A stretch of 64,000 bases of DNA from Nothophaeocryptopus gaeumannii. Lineage: Eukaryota; Ascomycota; Dothideomycetes; Mycosphaerellales; Mycosphaerellaceae. The translations under genes were made by a program, and so were the position numbers. This document shows positions 51,781 through 62,744 of the stretch, piece by piece; positions within the stretch are counted from its first letter, which is position 1, and every line of letters starts with the position of its first letter. The stretch is taken from assembly GCA_031771865.1 (NCBI GenBank), contig JASISA010000041.1:992001-1056000 (forward strand), written 5' to 3'. Under the pieces are notes generated by a model, which worked only from the letters and a program-made list of their open reading frames with translations, made no database searches and was not told where the DNA came from.

Positions 51781-52442
51781 CGCTGGCAACAAGAGAGATG
51801 CATGCATGCTAGGCATGGTTGCAGCTGCGCTCGTGTATCAGGTAGCTGCAAGTGCCATGCGGCGGGGGGCGCAACATGTGAGTGGTATGCTTGCGAAGAT
51901 GCAGTACACTGGATCGACCATCGGGGTAGCATCTGCGGCGGGCGTGTGTGTGTGGTGCATCGGCGTTATTCTTGATCATCCGGATTTGCGCTTCGGGAGC
52001 TTGGCAGTCGGCAACAACGATGTTGACGTCGAGTCCTACGCTTTCGAGCCGAGGCCGGACGTGTTGGAATAGCTGTGGAACACATCCCTGTATGTGGCCG
52101 ATCCGGAGGGCGGCGGCTCGGGTGAAAGATCTGTCTGTTTGTATCAAAAGACACCTGGAAAGAGGACCAGCGGTATCAAGCTTCAGTGACAACAAAAGAA
52201 ATCAGTTCTGCGCCTCATCTACGAGGACAAGTCTCCTGGTATGTACACAAGTTCGTGGTGTGATCGGGCGGCTGAGCCAAGAGTTTCTCAATGCCTTTTG
52301 TTCGCTGCTCTATTCGGTGTCGTTTGGTTGTCTCTATCCTTCTTTGCTCGTCGTCTCAAATACTGTTACAAGTGACAAACTCCCGAGGACGGTGAAACTC
52401 TATAGCACCCCGCTATGCTGGAAAATCCCATCGCGAATTCGT
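51781..52442. other. Gene-free interval downstream of SET relic
   Basis: About 660 bp up to the ATP9 stop codon. Open frames continue for 100-180 codons on both strands but show no domain. It may be further decayed sequence. Confidence 0.4.
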
Positions 52443-53248
52443 TTAGACGTACTTGCACATCATGGCAACCATGAGGTCGAAAAGCTGTAGGAAAGATCAC
52501 GTGATTAGCCTCCTGAAGGGGATCGCTTCTTTCGAGATCGGCGGTGGGAGAATCGGGATATTCGGAGTGAGCGTGAGGTGGTACTTACACCAATAGCCTC
52601 GACGAAGGCGAAACCAAGAATGGCGTAGGAGAAAAGCTGGCCACGGAGAGATGGGTTGCGGGCAACAGCTTGGAGGAGAGCGGCGAAAACGAGACCAATA
52701 CCGATACCTAATTGGAGAGAGCCAATGGTCAGTGTACATTCAGATGCGATGAAACAAGTGAGGATTGATGGATGGAAGTCATCTCCATTGCCGAATCTTC
52801 AATTAAAGATGGCGCCGCTCGAGTTCGGATTGCCGAGGTGTAGGTGAAAAGCAACAACAGGTGGACTTACCGGCACCACCAAGACCGATGGCAGCAGAAC
52901 CCATACCCAAGTTCTGGGAGACTTGGACGAGGGCGTTGGCCATCTCAGAGGAGTAGGCACGCTTGGCCTGGGCGCCGATTGGCGAGACCTTGGTGCGGGC
53001 GGACTGAAGGAGGGTCGAGGTGCGCTTCATGGTGTTGAAGGCGGTGGTCTGGCGGGTGGCGGCTACATTCAATCTGGTCAATGGAGCTGCTCCTCAAGCT
53101 CCTCGAGCGCCTCGAGCTCAATGAATAGCTTACCAGTCTGGTATGCGCGGGCGAACTTGGTGAGCTGAGCTGGGCGAGCGACCTTGGTGGTGCTCTGAGC
53201 GGCCATCGAGGCCATCTTTGGCGCAGCCATGCGGAGGGAGGATGCCAT
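52443..53248 (-). CDS. ATP9: Mitochondrial ATP synthase subunit c (ATP9), nuclear-encoded
   Basis: Four exons, 53248-53134, 53062-52871, 52707-52589 and 52484-52443, give 155 residues; introns of 71, 163 and 104 bp all have GT..AG borders. Subunit c forms the membrane ring of the F0 motor. The leader is a long basic presequence (MASSLRMAAPKMASMAAQS ... RTKVSPIGAQ), ending about KRAYSS, a typical processing site. The mature part (about 75-80 residues) starts YSSEMANALVQVSQNLG, with the glycine-rich helix GSAAIGLGGAGIGIGLVFAALLQ, the RNPSLRGQLF loop and the second helix with the proton-binding Glu in FAFVEAIGLFDLM. The stop is TAA at 52443. The nuclear location of this gene is usual in Pezizomycotina. 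Confidence 0.95.
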
Positions 53249-54806
53249 TGGGATGTTTTGAGGTGATTTGAAGTCGGTTGGTGATGTCTTCTGATGGACT
53301 TTAGATGGAGCGGAGTGTTGTTGACAGAGCTTGAAAGGACTGGAGAGCTGTCTCGGGGAAAGCGTGGGAGAGCGAGTTGGACTGGAAATTTTGCTTGGAA
53401 TGGCCGGTTAAAGATCGGGTAGTCGAAAGGAAGCTCGGACGTTCCACCTGGCCTGAGCAAAGCCCGTGATTGGTACGAGCCCCTGTGTTTGACGACAGCG
53501 ACGACGTTTGGATTTGTATCAGTCGACGCTCCGGTCTCGCCCGGTCGTGAATATGAGCGCATATATAGATGCAGTCGACGACCCAAAATCCATCTGAGGC
53601 TGACTGATGGGTTTTCACCGAAGCGAAGCATCGACCTTCCACCTACCTTGATCCATTTTACCAAGGCACCTACCTCTCCGACACATTTCTACACCGACCT
53701 GATGAAAGCAATAACGCACACAACCCACGTGGCAGGAGGCGCGCATCCTGCGATCGGGGTACGGATCACAGCGTTTGCAGCAGGCGGCCCGTCCGTCAGA
53801 TTTTTCGACGTCCAAGCGCATCAGAATCCGGCTTCGCCCGATGTCTGAACTCTCGTGGCGCTCTTCGCAATTGCACTTTTGACGCGAATGCGGATACTTT
53901 ATCAACACGATGCGAATGCAAAAGCGTTTGCATCACAGCCAGCAGGCAGGCCTCTGGTCGAGCATTTCGAACGCTCGATGTTGGCCGACAAGGCAGCTGA
54001 CGTTGAAGGAGCTCGTCCCGGGATTCTGGCGGACCTGCGCGGGCATCCAGGATCTGCCGGGCGTGGGTCCGTTTTCGCCAACGTGTAGTCAAAACTTCGG
54101 CGAGATTGGGCCGGATCTAAGTTCGCGGGCCGGTGGCGCTTGCTCTTGATTCGCTTGGAGTTCTTCCGATACAAGATGGCGGCATCCACCCGTCGCCAGT
54201 GTCGGCTTGTGAAGCCAAGGCTGAATTGGAATTGCTTCTCCTATTCGCTGCGTCGCCTTCTCTGCGCAAAAGAACTCGTCCGCGCATCCACGTTTTCGAG
54301 CTGATAAACAGATCTGCTGTGCGATGTGGGACGTAGAGTGCGGCGTTGTGCTGAAACGAGGCAGCCAGGGGGCCCTGGAAGCCGTCTCCTCCCACGCTTT
54401 CCAGAATGCACATCCCACGCTCGTGTTTCCCCTTTGTGAAGACGACGGCATGACGCAGACGACATTATGAGACCGTTCCGACGCCGGCATCGCCAGGACC
54501 GTCCGTATCGTGTTGAAGATAAGAACGTACCAAATCGTATGCAAGGGATCGCGGATTCATGAATCGATGGTCCACTTGTTTTGTCGACCGTCGACGAACC
54601 GGCGTGGTGATAGCGTCCGCGTGCTGGTCATCCGGGCGAGCATTGACCGCAGTTCGCCCTCGCAGACTCGCAGCAGGCATTCGTGGGATCGTTCCTGGCA
54701 GACACAGGCATGGCTGGTGGTTGTATGGACAGGACGCAGGTACAGAAGCATATAACAGAGTCAAGTCTCATGTGTATGTGAAAGTTGAGGTTGGCAGTTG
54801 GAGAGT

Positions 54807-54824
54807 AGGAGCTCTACAGCTCCT
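54807..54824. repeat. Perfect 7-bp-arm hairpin
   Basis: AGGAGCT-CTAC-AGCTCCT: arms 54807-54813 and 54818-54824 with a 4-nt loop. Confidence 0.7.
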
Positions 54825-54833
54825 GTGTGGTGC

Positions 54834-54878
54834 CATCGCGTGAGTCCTCGTGAGGGGAAGCGGTTTCCTCACGCGATG
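54834..54878. repeat. Perfect 11-bp-arm inverted repeat
   Basis: CATCGCGTGAG (54834-54844) and CTCACGCGATG (54868-54878), 23 nt apart. It lies 9 bp after the first hairpin and about 180 bp downstream of the membrane-protein gene stop. Confidence 0.7.
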
Positions 54879-55056
54879 AGCCGAGGGTATTGAGTTTCAT
54901 CTGGCGCGGCAAGTGCCGTCATCGAATGCTCATCAAAGCGCATGAGATATTGGGCAAAGACTGCGCATCCAGTGTAATTGACGGAAGACTTGATATTGAA
55001 CATGGCAGGTGGTCTTGAGCACATATATACAACAGACTAGCTAGCGATCAGACCCA

Positions 55057-56637
55057 TCAGTAAGCATCTCCCCACATGTCTTTCTCATCAGCGACCTGGT
55101 CTTCTTCAGCAATCGCGCCATGCAGCATCTTATCCTCCTTCGCCTTCTGCTTTCGTTCTGCCCTCGTCGTCAATCGCGGCGTGACTGGAGTCAAAGGAAT
55201 AGGTATGTAAGGACTGTACAAGTCACCGGTCAATGGACCACCAGAGCGATTGCCAAGCTCCAGAGTGGTCGTCTTGGTTGGCGACTTCATGCTCACCATG
55301 CCTGGCGATAGCATCCCAGGTGACAGAGCGCCTCGAGAGTTCCACTGACCAGCTGGAGTCATTTGCAGACCATCCCGAGGAGGGTACTGTGGTTTCATCA
55401 CGACTTGTTGCCTCGTGGTCTGCTGTTGCTCGCGTATTTGCTTGTTGTAGTCTCTCAGAGGCAGAGAGCCGTTCGACGCGGCATTTGGCGAAGCTCCACG
55501 CAAGCTCGTAGGTGGAGGTCCAACGATACTTGGAAGCTGAGTGTTCACCGTGGGACGTTGTGGATATGCAGCAGGCACGTCTCGGATGGTATCAAACTCC
55601 TCCGCTTCTTCATCACAATCGAAGCTCCTCAGGGTGCCGGGCGTGGTTGGTGGATACTGGCTATCAATGGTTCGTGCAGTAGGCGGCTCAGGTGGTATCC
55701 CGGGATTTTTGAAAGACCTTGGAGATAGCGGCTCAAGATCGCCCTCATTCTTGGCGTCCCGTCTCATCGGCGCGCTGATTGTGAGGCCACGGTCTTTCAA
55801 GGTCTGACGAAGCCCTTTGTGTATCTTGCCCGGACTAGCTTCCATCGTCCTGTTACTGCCAAAAGAAGAACCCCGCACGGATCGTGGGAAGTCAGGCGAT
55901 CGTGGAGACTTGTAATAGGGCGACATCTGGGCCAGTTGTTCTTCACGCATTGGAGAGTAAGGTGGCACCTGTCTGGGTGATGTGGGACTTCTTGGAAGCC
56001 CGTAGGAGCGCGGGCTTGCAATGTCCAAGCGCTCCAGCTGTTCACGAACATGCACTGGAGATGCAGGAGGCAATTCAGTCGTGGTGACGGCGCCCTCGGA
56101 TAGCTTGTCCTGCTGTTCGTAAACATGACGGTAGAAGTCTGTCACGGCGTCTTGTTGTCTCGTTCTGTCACGCTGGAGAACGTTTTGATCAAAGCTCGCT
56201 ACGCTTTCTGTTCCTGGCGAGCCAATACCGCTTCGGACACTTCCAGACGTGCTCTTCTTCTTGCGCAGATTGCTCCAGCTCCGAAAGCTGCGCGGACTGA
56301 TGGGGGATGGGTCGGCAAGCCTTGAGGTTGGCTTGACCATTTCAGTTGGCCGATCTGCCATGGCCAGAGCTTGTTTTCGAAGCCTCTTTCCGACTGTGAG
56401 CAGGAGCGTGCCGAGAATGAGGATCGATCCAAGGTATGCACCCAGTACTCCGACGACTTCGTATGGTAGGAACGCTGGGTTTCGAATCGCATGGGCTGAG
56501 AATGGAGGTCCGTCTTCGGGCGACGGTGCAGGATCTAGGTCAATGTCCACGTCCCAGAGGCCAGCAATAGTTCCAGTGGCCCTGGAAAGGAGTACGAGAG
56601 CTGCGTAGCTGAGGTAGATCGCACCTCCTCGTCCCAT
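55057..56637 (-). CDS. One-pass membrane protein with Ser-Pro-rich cytoplasmic tail
   Basis: Single exon, 526 residues, ATG at 56637. An N-terminal hydrophobic stretch (residues 5-28, GAIYLSYAALVLLSRATGTIAGL) is likely a signal peptide; a short extracytoplasmic part (VDIDLDPAPSPEDGPP) and one strong transmembrane helix (about 60-83, VVGVLGAYLGSILILGTLLLTVG) follow, then basic residues (KRLRKQ). The remaining 430 residues are disordered and rich in Ser-Pro and Thr-Pro (SPRSFRSWS, LPRSPTSPRQ, YYKSPRSPDFPRS, LTPVTPRL), many of them proline-directed kinase sites, with a Gln-rich region (REQQQTTRQQ) and an acidic end (AEEDQVADEKDMWGDAY). I recognise a conserved fungal orphan family without a known function; a signalling or scaffold role at a membrane is a guess. 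Confidence 0.72.
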   Translation of the reverse strand: MGRGGAIYLSYAALVLLSRATGTIAGLWDVDIDLDPAPSPEDGPPFSAHAIRNPAFLPYEVVGVLGAYLGSILILGTLLLTVGKRLRKQALAMADRPTEMVKPTSRLADPSPISPRSFRSWSNLRKKKSTSGSVRSGIGSPGTESVASFDQNVLQRDRTRQQDAVTDFYRHVYEQQDKLSEGAVTTTELPPASPVHVREQLERLDIASPRSYGLPRSPTSPRQVPPYSPMREEQLAQMSPYYKSPRSPDFPRSVRGSSFGSNRTMEASPGKIHKGLRQTLKDRGLTISAPMRRDAKNEGDLEPLSPRSFKNPGIPPEPPTARTIDSQYPPTTPGTLRSFDCDEEAEEFDTIRDVPAAYPQRPTVNTQLPSIVGPPPTSLRGASPNAASNGSLPLRDYNKQIREQQQTTRQQVVMKPQYPPRDGLQMTPAGQWNSRGALSPGMLSPGMVSMKSPTKTTTLELGNRSGGPLTGDLYSPYIPIPLTPVTPRLTTRAERKQKAKEDKMLHGAIAEEDQVADEKDMWGDAY

Positions 56638-57149
56638 TTTGCTTGCGAAAGAAAGCTGGTTTATCTTGAGGAACCAGGTGATATAGAGATGGACTGCGGT
56701 GTGAAAGTGACCGGCAACTTACTTGAATTTCATCTCGAGGCACACGTGGAATCCTCGCTATACATAACCTAGACCAAAGGCCCATCACAGGCGGCTGCAG
56801 GCCAACTGCTCGAGATGCGGTGTTGATGAGCGAGTGCGAAAGGTGATTGGAGAATGTGGGCGCTTAGAGGCGTGAGAACGCCAGGCGGACACTGCCGGCT
56901 TGCAGATGGTGCCAAGACGACACCTCTGGCGCTTACAGACGTCTTCTCGGACGTCTTCACGCAACACAGGATGCAGTATCAGGCACGGAAGTTATGTACC
57001 CAACATCTCACCCAAATTCATACTGTGATTGACGTTCCGATCACTCGGCGCTGCATTGTGGCTGCTGTTGCTGTTCGGCACAGGGCGTCGTCTGTGATAT
57101 GGCTTTCTGCGCTGCTGTGAACGGCTTCTAGATTGGTGATGAGCACTGC
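56638..57149. other. Gene-free interval
   Basis: 512 bp between the membrane-protein gene and the HET gene stop. Nothing specific seen. Confidence 0.5.
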
Positions 57150-58997
57150 TCACTTGATCAGAAAGCTCTCAGGTCTGCCCCCTCGCTCGCTAAACGTGCG
57201 CACAGCCTCTCCATACATGACTCCGTGAACATAGCATTCGCCAACAAACGTGTACTCGCCCTCTTGCACAGGCTGCAAAACGAAAGGCACCGGGCCTCCA
57301 TACAAAATCACGACACGATCTCCAGGTCTCATGACGCTTGGTCCAATCCCAGATCGACCGTCTTTGGTCATAAAGAAGCGGCGACCATGAAGAGCCTTTA
57401 CTGATGCAGCGTGCCAACGATTCGCTGCAAGATTTTCGTCATCCCAGCGTTTGCCTTCTGGAGAATCAGGTGGCACATCGGGATTGTTCTTCGTATAGTT
57501 CAGGAACGCCGCAAAGTCATTGACATCGTTCTGGGTTGCCTGTTCATGGTTCCAATTCAATCCGGCTATCAATGTAGTGGCCAGCTCCTCAGTCCACTGA
57601 GCTTTCCGAGGCTTGATCATACGGCCTACTTGCCTCATGAAATGAGCATGCCAGCCTTTACTCCAGAGCTGGCTCGCGTCGAAGACATCTGAAATGTTCT
57701 CCGCAACGCCGACAGATATTCCAGCAACCGCGAGTGTGTTCGGATCCTGGCAAGGAATCAGGCATAGCGGAATTCTGAGATTTGCCTGAAAGCGACTCGC
57801 CCTACACACCGGATCATGAGCAAGTACTGTCTTTCTATCAAATCTCACAGCCCACGAGGGCATTCCAGAGCGCGTTTTAGCGTGATTGACGAAGTGTAGC
57901 AGCACAAGGGATCTGCAGTCTTCAATCATAGCACGAGTAGCATCGCGAAAGACAGCGTCCAGTGGCTTGCGATAGTTAGGATACAGCAAAATGCGTTTGA
58001 GCTCGAAGTGAGGTTGCTGCTCTTCCCACATGCTTCGCAAAGCATATACGTAGTCCCTGCTCTTTGTTGCTTGAAACTCGCGAGCAAATGTCCAGATCGT
58101 GTACAGGTCCTTGGGATCGCCTGGTCTTATATGGGACAGATACCACATGCTGCGAGCAGCTCCCAGTCCAGGCATTGCGAAAAGTTCTCTGGGAATCATC
58201 TGTTCGTTGTAGATAAGCCAAGCCGCAGCTTCCAGGACATCATCCAGAGCGAAGCTGGATTCTCCAAAGTAACAAATGTTTTTTCGTGCCAATGCCACTT
58301 CCTGGGCGACCCAAAGGCGCTGGAACCAAGGTCTCGAGAACAGAACCTGCATTGGTGCGAGGTCAATACTTGGGTCTAGGGCCTTGCCGTCAACAGTGAC
58401 CGAGCCTTGACCGTATAGTATCGCTGGCAGATCCCTGAGATCACGAGTCGCTTCCCGAGTGTTGGCCATGATATTTTCCAGAGCCTTCGATGCCCGTTGG
58501 GTGTCCTGAGCATTCCCATCTCCTAGCCAGACCAGATTAGCAGACCCTTTGCTGTAGATGTCGCCCATGAATGCGACCTGGTGGTTACACTCCTCTTCGT
58601 CACTCTGATTGATGCATACGGCGTCTATCCAAATTATTCGTTCGGTATCTGCGAGTCGCATGCGACGTAGAACACGAGCAGCGCTTTCGGTGACCTGGGA
58701 TGGGTTGCCGTCTATATCAATCTTTGCTTTCCCCGGGTTCCGGCCCCAACAGTACGAGATAGTCTCGTACTTGAGATACTTCTTAGAGGACAGACTCGTG
58801 CGTTCGAAGACACAACGGACCGGATCCATACCCGTACCTGGCAAAAGGCGCAGCAAGCGTATCTGTTTTCCAGAAGAATCAACGGGAGTGTAATGAGGGC
58901 CCATTGCGAGCTCACGGGAAGGCGAGGATCCCGTGGCTGGCACGGTATTAACGCAGACGGCCGGCGCCCGATTCTTTCTGAATGAGAAGAATGGCAT
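57150..58997 (-). CDS. HET-domain (heterokaryon incompatibility) protein
   Basis: Single exon, 615 residues, ATG at 58997 (MPFFSFRKNRAPAVCV). The HET domain (PF06985) lies at about residues 75-230: YETISYCWG, then IIWIDAVCINQSDEEECNHQVAFMGDIY and ANLVWLGD, the three conserved blocks in order. The rest is alpha-helical with two features usual in HET proteins: SRPWFQRLWVAQEVALA (about 215-230) and, toward the C-terminus, a segment FFMTKDGRSGIGPSVMRPGDRVVILYGGPVPFVLQP (about 535-570), commonly seen in the C-terminal half of this family. HET proteins cause cell death when incompatible strains fuse; most genomic members are untested. No NACHT, WD40 or ankyrin part is present. Toxicity of this copy is not implied. 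Confidence 0.93.
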   Translation of the reverse strand: MPFFSFRKNRAPAVCVNTVPATGSSPSRELAMGPHYTPVDSSGKQIRLLRLLPGTGMDPVRCVFERTSLSSKKYLKYETISYCWGRNPGKAKIDIDGNPSQVTESAARVLRRMRLADTERIIWIDAVCINQSDEEECNHQVAFMGDIYSKGSANLVWLGDGNAQDTQRASKALENIMANTREATRDLRDLPAILYGQGSVTVDGKALDPSIDLAPMQVLFSRPWFQRLWVAQEVALARKNICYFGESSFALDDVLEAAAWLIYNEQMIPRELFAMPGLGAARSMWYLSHIRPGDPKDLYTIWTFAREFQATKSRDYVYALRSMWEEQQPHFELKRILLYPNYRKPLDAVFRDATRAMIEDCRSLVLLHFVNHAKTRSGMPSWAVRFDRKTVLAHDPVCRASRFQANLRIPLCLIPCQDPNTLAVAGISVGVAENISDVFDASQLWSKGWHAHFMRQVGRMIKPRKAQWTEELATTLIAGLNWNHEQATQNDVNDFAAFLNYTKNNPDVPPDSPEGKRWDDENLAANRWHAASVKALHGRRFFMTKDGRSGIGPSVMRPGDRVVILYGGPVPFVLQPVQEGEYTFVGECYVHGVMYGEAVRTFSERGGRPESFLIK

Positions 58998-59813
58998 TAT
59001 GAAAGTTCGTCCAAATACGAAGCGAATACGGCAGCTAGGGATGCTCTGCCAAAGAGAAAGGTGTAATCATCTGTGAGACTGAAAATGGTTGGGACGAGAG
59101 AGGGGGATATTGATGTACATGCCCTTGGCCATTATGCAGCGGCTATATGCACACTTCCATCCATTCAAGGTAGAGTGTTGCGGTGAAAGATTTATTTTGG
59201 GGTTTTCGGCACGGTGGAGCTGGCGACGCGCCTTTCGGCAATGGTGAGGACTCATGATATCCATAGAATGGGCGGCTATGATTTCAGCAGATCAGGACTG
59301 AGGCTTTGTGCCGCAACGCTGCTTGATCGCCGCATCGATAATCTAATCTTTTGGATCTCATGTCACCGCTTGCGGCATCGTTCATTTGACGATCGCACAA
59401 CTGCCGGAGCAGATATTCGCATCTGCGCTTTCAAGTCGGCTGATCAGCCGGTCGATGTTCTTGCGCTGCCGTGAGCCTTCTGAGGTGCCATAGAGACTTG
59501 CGAATGGGCGGGCTGCTTTCTTTAGACACGAATCGAGGCTAAAGACCTTCTCGGAAAGGCTTTCGCGTTGTAGTTTGATTCAGGGCACAGGAAGAGAGGT
59601 GGAAGAGTTGTTGTTGAGGTTCAGATCAACCGACGAATGAGAAGTCGAAGGAAGATGTTGACGTGAAAGCATGGGCCACTCTGGAGCCGGCTGTTTCCGC
59701 GCCGGGAAAGATCGAAGGAGAACAGCCATCTACTTCGACTTCACTCAAACGTCCACAGCATTCGCCCCACAAGCCATTGGCTCATAATACCGACAATCCC
59801 ATCAACCGGCAAA
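58998..59813. other. Divergent promoter region, HET / QCR6
   Basis: 816 bp between two divergent start codons. No motif recognised with confidence. Confidence 0.5.
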
Positions 59814-60577
59814 ATGGGCGTCTTCGACTATGTCTCCGATCTCTACGCCGCCCTGACCGTGCAGGAGGCCTACGCCGAGGAGCCGCAAAAAGACGACGGT
59901 ACGCGAATTTGAACACCATTGGCCTATGCGATCGAAGTCCTCCGACGAGGAAGTCGCACGCCATCAACACTGAATTCAAATACTGACGAGCGGGATGTGA
60001 TAGGCGACGAGGGCTCTGAGGGCGAGGAGAAGCAAGAAGAGAAGAGTGAAGACGGCGAGGGCGAGGGCGAATCTGAAGGAGGTGATGAGGAGGGCGGTGA
60101 CGAAAGTGGAGCTGACGAAGAGGAGGAGGAGGAAGAAGAGGAAGAGGAAGAGGAGCCAGAAGACATCAAGCCCAAGCTTGAGGAGGGTGAGTACACATGT
60201 AGGAGCAACTTGCAGCTCTGGTGGGCATGCGAAGGTTCATCCTGCCAGATAGGCATTGCGGACCTGTCTCCTGCGCGCAAGAGCCGCAAGATACGTTGCC
60301 TGTCCATGTACAGCCTGCTGACAGAGCGCGATCACAGAGTGCCTGAAGACACCCGCGTGTGCGCCACTGAGGCACCACTACGAGGAGTGCGCTGAGCGCG
60401 TAATGCACCAGGAGGAGCAGCATGGAAAGGCGAACGAGGACTGTGTTGAAGAGTGTAAGTCGAATCTGACAAGGCACACATTTGGTGCACTGCAGAAGCT
60501 GACCACGTATAGTCTTCCATATGATGCACTGCGCGACACAGTGCGCAGCACCAAAGCTTTTTCGACAATTGAAATAG
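59814..60577 (+). CDS. QCR6: Cytochrome bc1 complex subunit 6 (acidic hinge protein, QCR6)
   Basis: Four exons, 59814-59898, 60004-60190, 60327-60454 and 60513-60577, give 154 residues. Introns are 105, 136 and 58 bp. The last two junctions are forced by frame: a donor at 60191 (GGTGA|GTACAC) with acceptor before CGCGATC, and GAGT|GTAAGT to TAG|TCTTCC. The subunit sits at the cytochrome c1 / cytochrome c interface of complex III. The N-terminus is MGVFDYVSDLYAALTVQEA; exon 2 is almost entirely Glu/Asp/Gly with a 13-Glu run (EEEEEEEEEEEEE, near 60119-60160); exon 3 has ECLKTPACAPLRHHYEECAERV and exon 4 FFHMMHCATQCAAPKLFRQLK. The conserved Cys pairs form disulphides in the intermembrane space. 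The exon 2/3 junction is the least certain. Confidence 0.88.
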
Positions 60578-61282
60578 ACGGACATTCGAATGCCTCAACC
60601 CGAACCGATCGCAACGAGTACCTACTGGCCTGGGCACGATCGGACCAAGCCCATCATTTCGGGTTGAAGGAGCGAGATAGACAAGCCCGGTCAGCAACCG
60701 ACTGTATAGCAATCTCAGATACATTGTACTATTCGGCATACGTGGAAAAGCTTCACATTTCCGTGAATCGTTCGCGCAGGACCGATGACTCCAAGCGTCA
60801 GGCCAAGGGCGTCCATGGCGTGCACCCCAGCACATGAGGAACTGTTCAGTGTCACAGCTACTGTATATTGTGATTTCGTGATGGCACCATTATTGCTATG
60901 CGGGCAGCGATCGACGTTCCATGCAATGGTAACAAGCCTGCAAGAATACTGTGGATCGGCGGTGGATCTATGCTCGTGTAAGACCATTACACAGCGTAGC
61001 ACACTGAAGACAATTCGTAGTCGACAGTAAGGCCTTCTGTGAAGCTATGATTATACTTACTTTCTCTGCCATTCTTGAGATAGAAGCGTGAGTGTCAGAT
61101 CATGGTACTCGGCCTCTCGGAGTGATAGAAAGACGATGCCGCATAGTTCTAACTGCCGAATGACGTTTGCGCATCGTAAGATCAAAGCTCCAAAAGAGCT
61201 CTCCATTTCAATTATAATCCAAAACATCTCCTCCAATTCAACACTTTGTGTTTCTAACACACCCAAACTCTACACTATAACA
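60578..61282. other. Gene-free interval
   Basis: 705 bp between QCR6 and SOD2, same strand. Nothing coding recognised. Confidence 0.5.
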
Positions 61283-62119
61283 ATGGCAACTTCACTCCTC
61301 CGCCAGAGCGCTCTGCGGACCGCTCTCCGATCCTCCGCACCGTCTGTAACGAAGCGAGCTGCCCTCGCCAGCACCACTTTCACCCGCGGCAAGGCCACGC
61401 TCCCAGACCTTGCGTGTAAGGTTATGAATGTAAGAAGAGGCAAGGAAATTGAGCTGATCATGGGATACTAGACGATTACGGCGCGCTCGAGCCTGCCATC
61501 TCCGGCCAGATCATGGAGCTGCACCACTCCAAGCACCACAACACCTATGTTACTTCCTACAACACTCAGATCGAGAAGTTGCAAGAGGCACAGCAGAAGG
61601 GGGACATTCAGGCACAAATTACCATTCAGCCATTGATCAACTTCCATGGAGGTACGCTATGACAGACATGAAACGATTGGCCTGACCGGCCAGATGGACA
61701 ATGATGGAAAAGCATGCTGATGTGGATATCAAACAGGCGGCCACACCAACCATACCCTCTTCTGGGAGAACCTCGCACCAAAGTCGCAAGGCGGCGGTGA
61801 GCCACCAAGCGGCGCCCTCTCCAAGTCGATCGACACGCACTTCGGCTCGCTCGATAACCTCAAGAGCCAGATGAACACTGCGCTGGCCGGCATTCAAGGC
61901 TCCGGCTGGGCATGGCTAGTACAGGACACTCAGACCGGTGCTATTCAGATCAAGACATATGCGAACCAAGACCCAGTCGTTGGCCAGTTCCGACCACTAC
62001 TTGGTATTGATGCATGGGAGCATGCGTACTACTTGCAGTACCAGAACCGCAAGGCTGAGTACTTCAGCGCTATCTGGGATGTTGTCAACTGGAAGGCGGC
62101 TGAGAAGAGATTCAAGTAG
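61283..62119 (+). CDS. SOD2: Mitochondrial manganese superoxide dismutase
   Basis: Three exons, 61283-61415, 61472-61651 and 61737-62119, over introns of 56 and 85 bp; 231 residues. It converts superoxide to hydrogen peroxide and oxygen in the mitochondrial matrix. The N-terminus is a presequence (MATSLLRQSALRTALRSSAP...TRGKATLPDLAYDYGALEPA) and the mature enzyme starts around KATLPDL. Metal ligands are found as the first His of MELHHSKHHNTYV, the His of HGGGHTNHTLFW, and the Asp and His in IDAWEHAYYLQYQN (D-x-W-E-H). The second helix QAQITIQPLINFHGG is typical. Gln in QDTQ and the surrounding SGWAWLVQD fit the Mn/Fe family. The splice GCGT|GTAAGG joins LAY-DYG correctly. Confidence 0.96.
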
Positions 62120-62744
62120 ACGGTTGCGACTAATGTGCTCATGGTGGGAAAAGCCGTATTATAGCTGAGTGCGTATAGGACGTTGATGGTCCCGCAAGCC
62201 TCTCAGGCTTACGCCGCTGCACCTTTGGAAGCGCATTGCAAGCTCATTGAGGCTATGCTTGCTCTTTGATACCACTGCGTGAACTTTCTTTCGACTGCGT
62301 TTACTATGATCTTGCTCTTGACGCCTTGCGCAAACGCAGATGAGGTTCGTATTCTTGGCAACAGCATGGCGAGTCTCTGGCTCCACGTGACGGTGATCGC
62401 TTTGCTCTTCCATGCGAACGGCAGGGTTCGGCGGAAGCTTCGATACCTCCTCCTCAGCAAGCTCGATCCTTGTTTGAAGGCTGCGCAGGGGCGCAACCAC
62501 TATTTATCCAATACTGCTGACAGTCGAGCAGTCGTCATCCTTTTCTTCTGGTTCACATGATCTTTCCGCACACTGACACCACTCGCTTAAAGCACCTTCA
62601 CCGGCTGCATTTCCTCGACCATAGCAGTTTGGACTGAGCAAGCATGTGAGCTGAGGAGCTCCTGAGCTACCTCCCGGTCAGCATCCGAATCATCCCGGCC
62701 TCTCATGACAACCACCACGGACCGAACCCCGAATCTGATCAAAA
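62120..62744. other. Gene-free interval
   Basis: 625 bp between SOD2 and the Asn-Gly-rich protein gene. Nothing specific seen. Confidence 0.5.

Larger units (their letters stand above)
53249..55056. other. Longest right-hand gene-free interval, with two hairpins
   Basis: 1.8 kb between the start of ATP9 and the stop of the membrane-protein gene. Many short open frames on both strands but none is protein-like. Two adjacent inverted repeats lie at 54807-54878 (separate entries). No tRNA, 5S or snRNA motif found. Confidence 0.45.

Noticed and set aside
51073..52195. 300-codon plus-strand and 128-codon minus-strand frames after VPS60
   Set aside because: Only the part 51440-51780 of the plus frame shows family-like sequence; the rest has no recognisable content and was not called as a gene.
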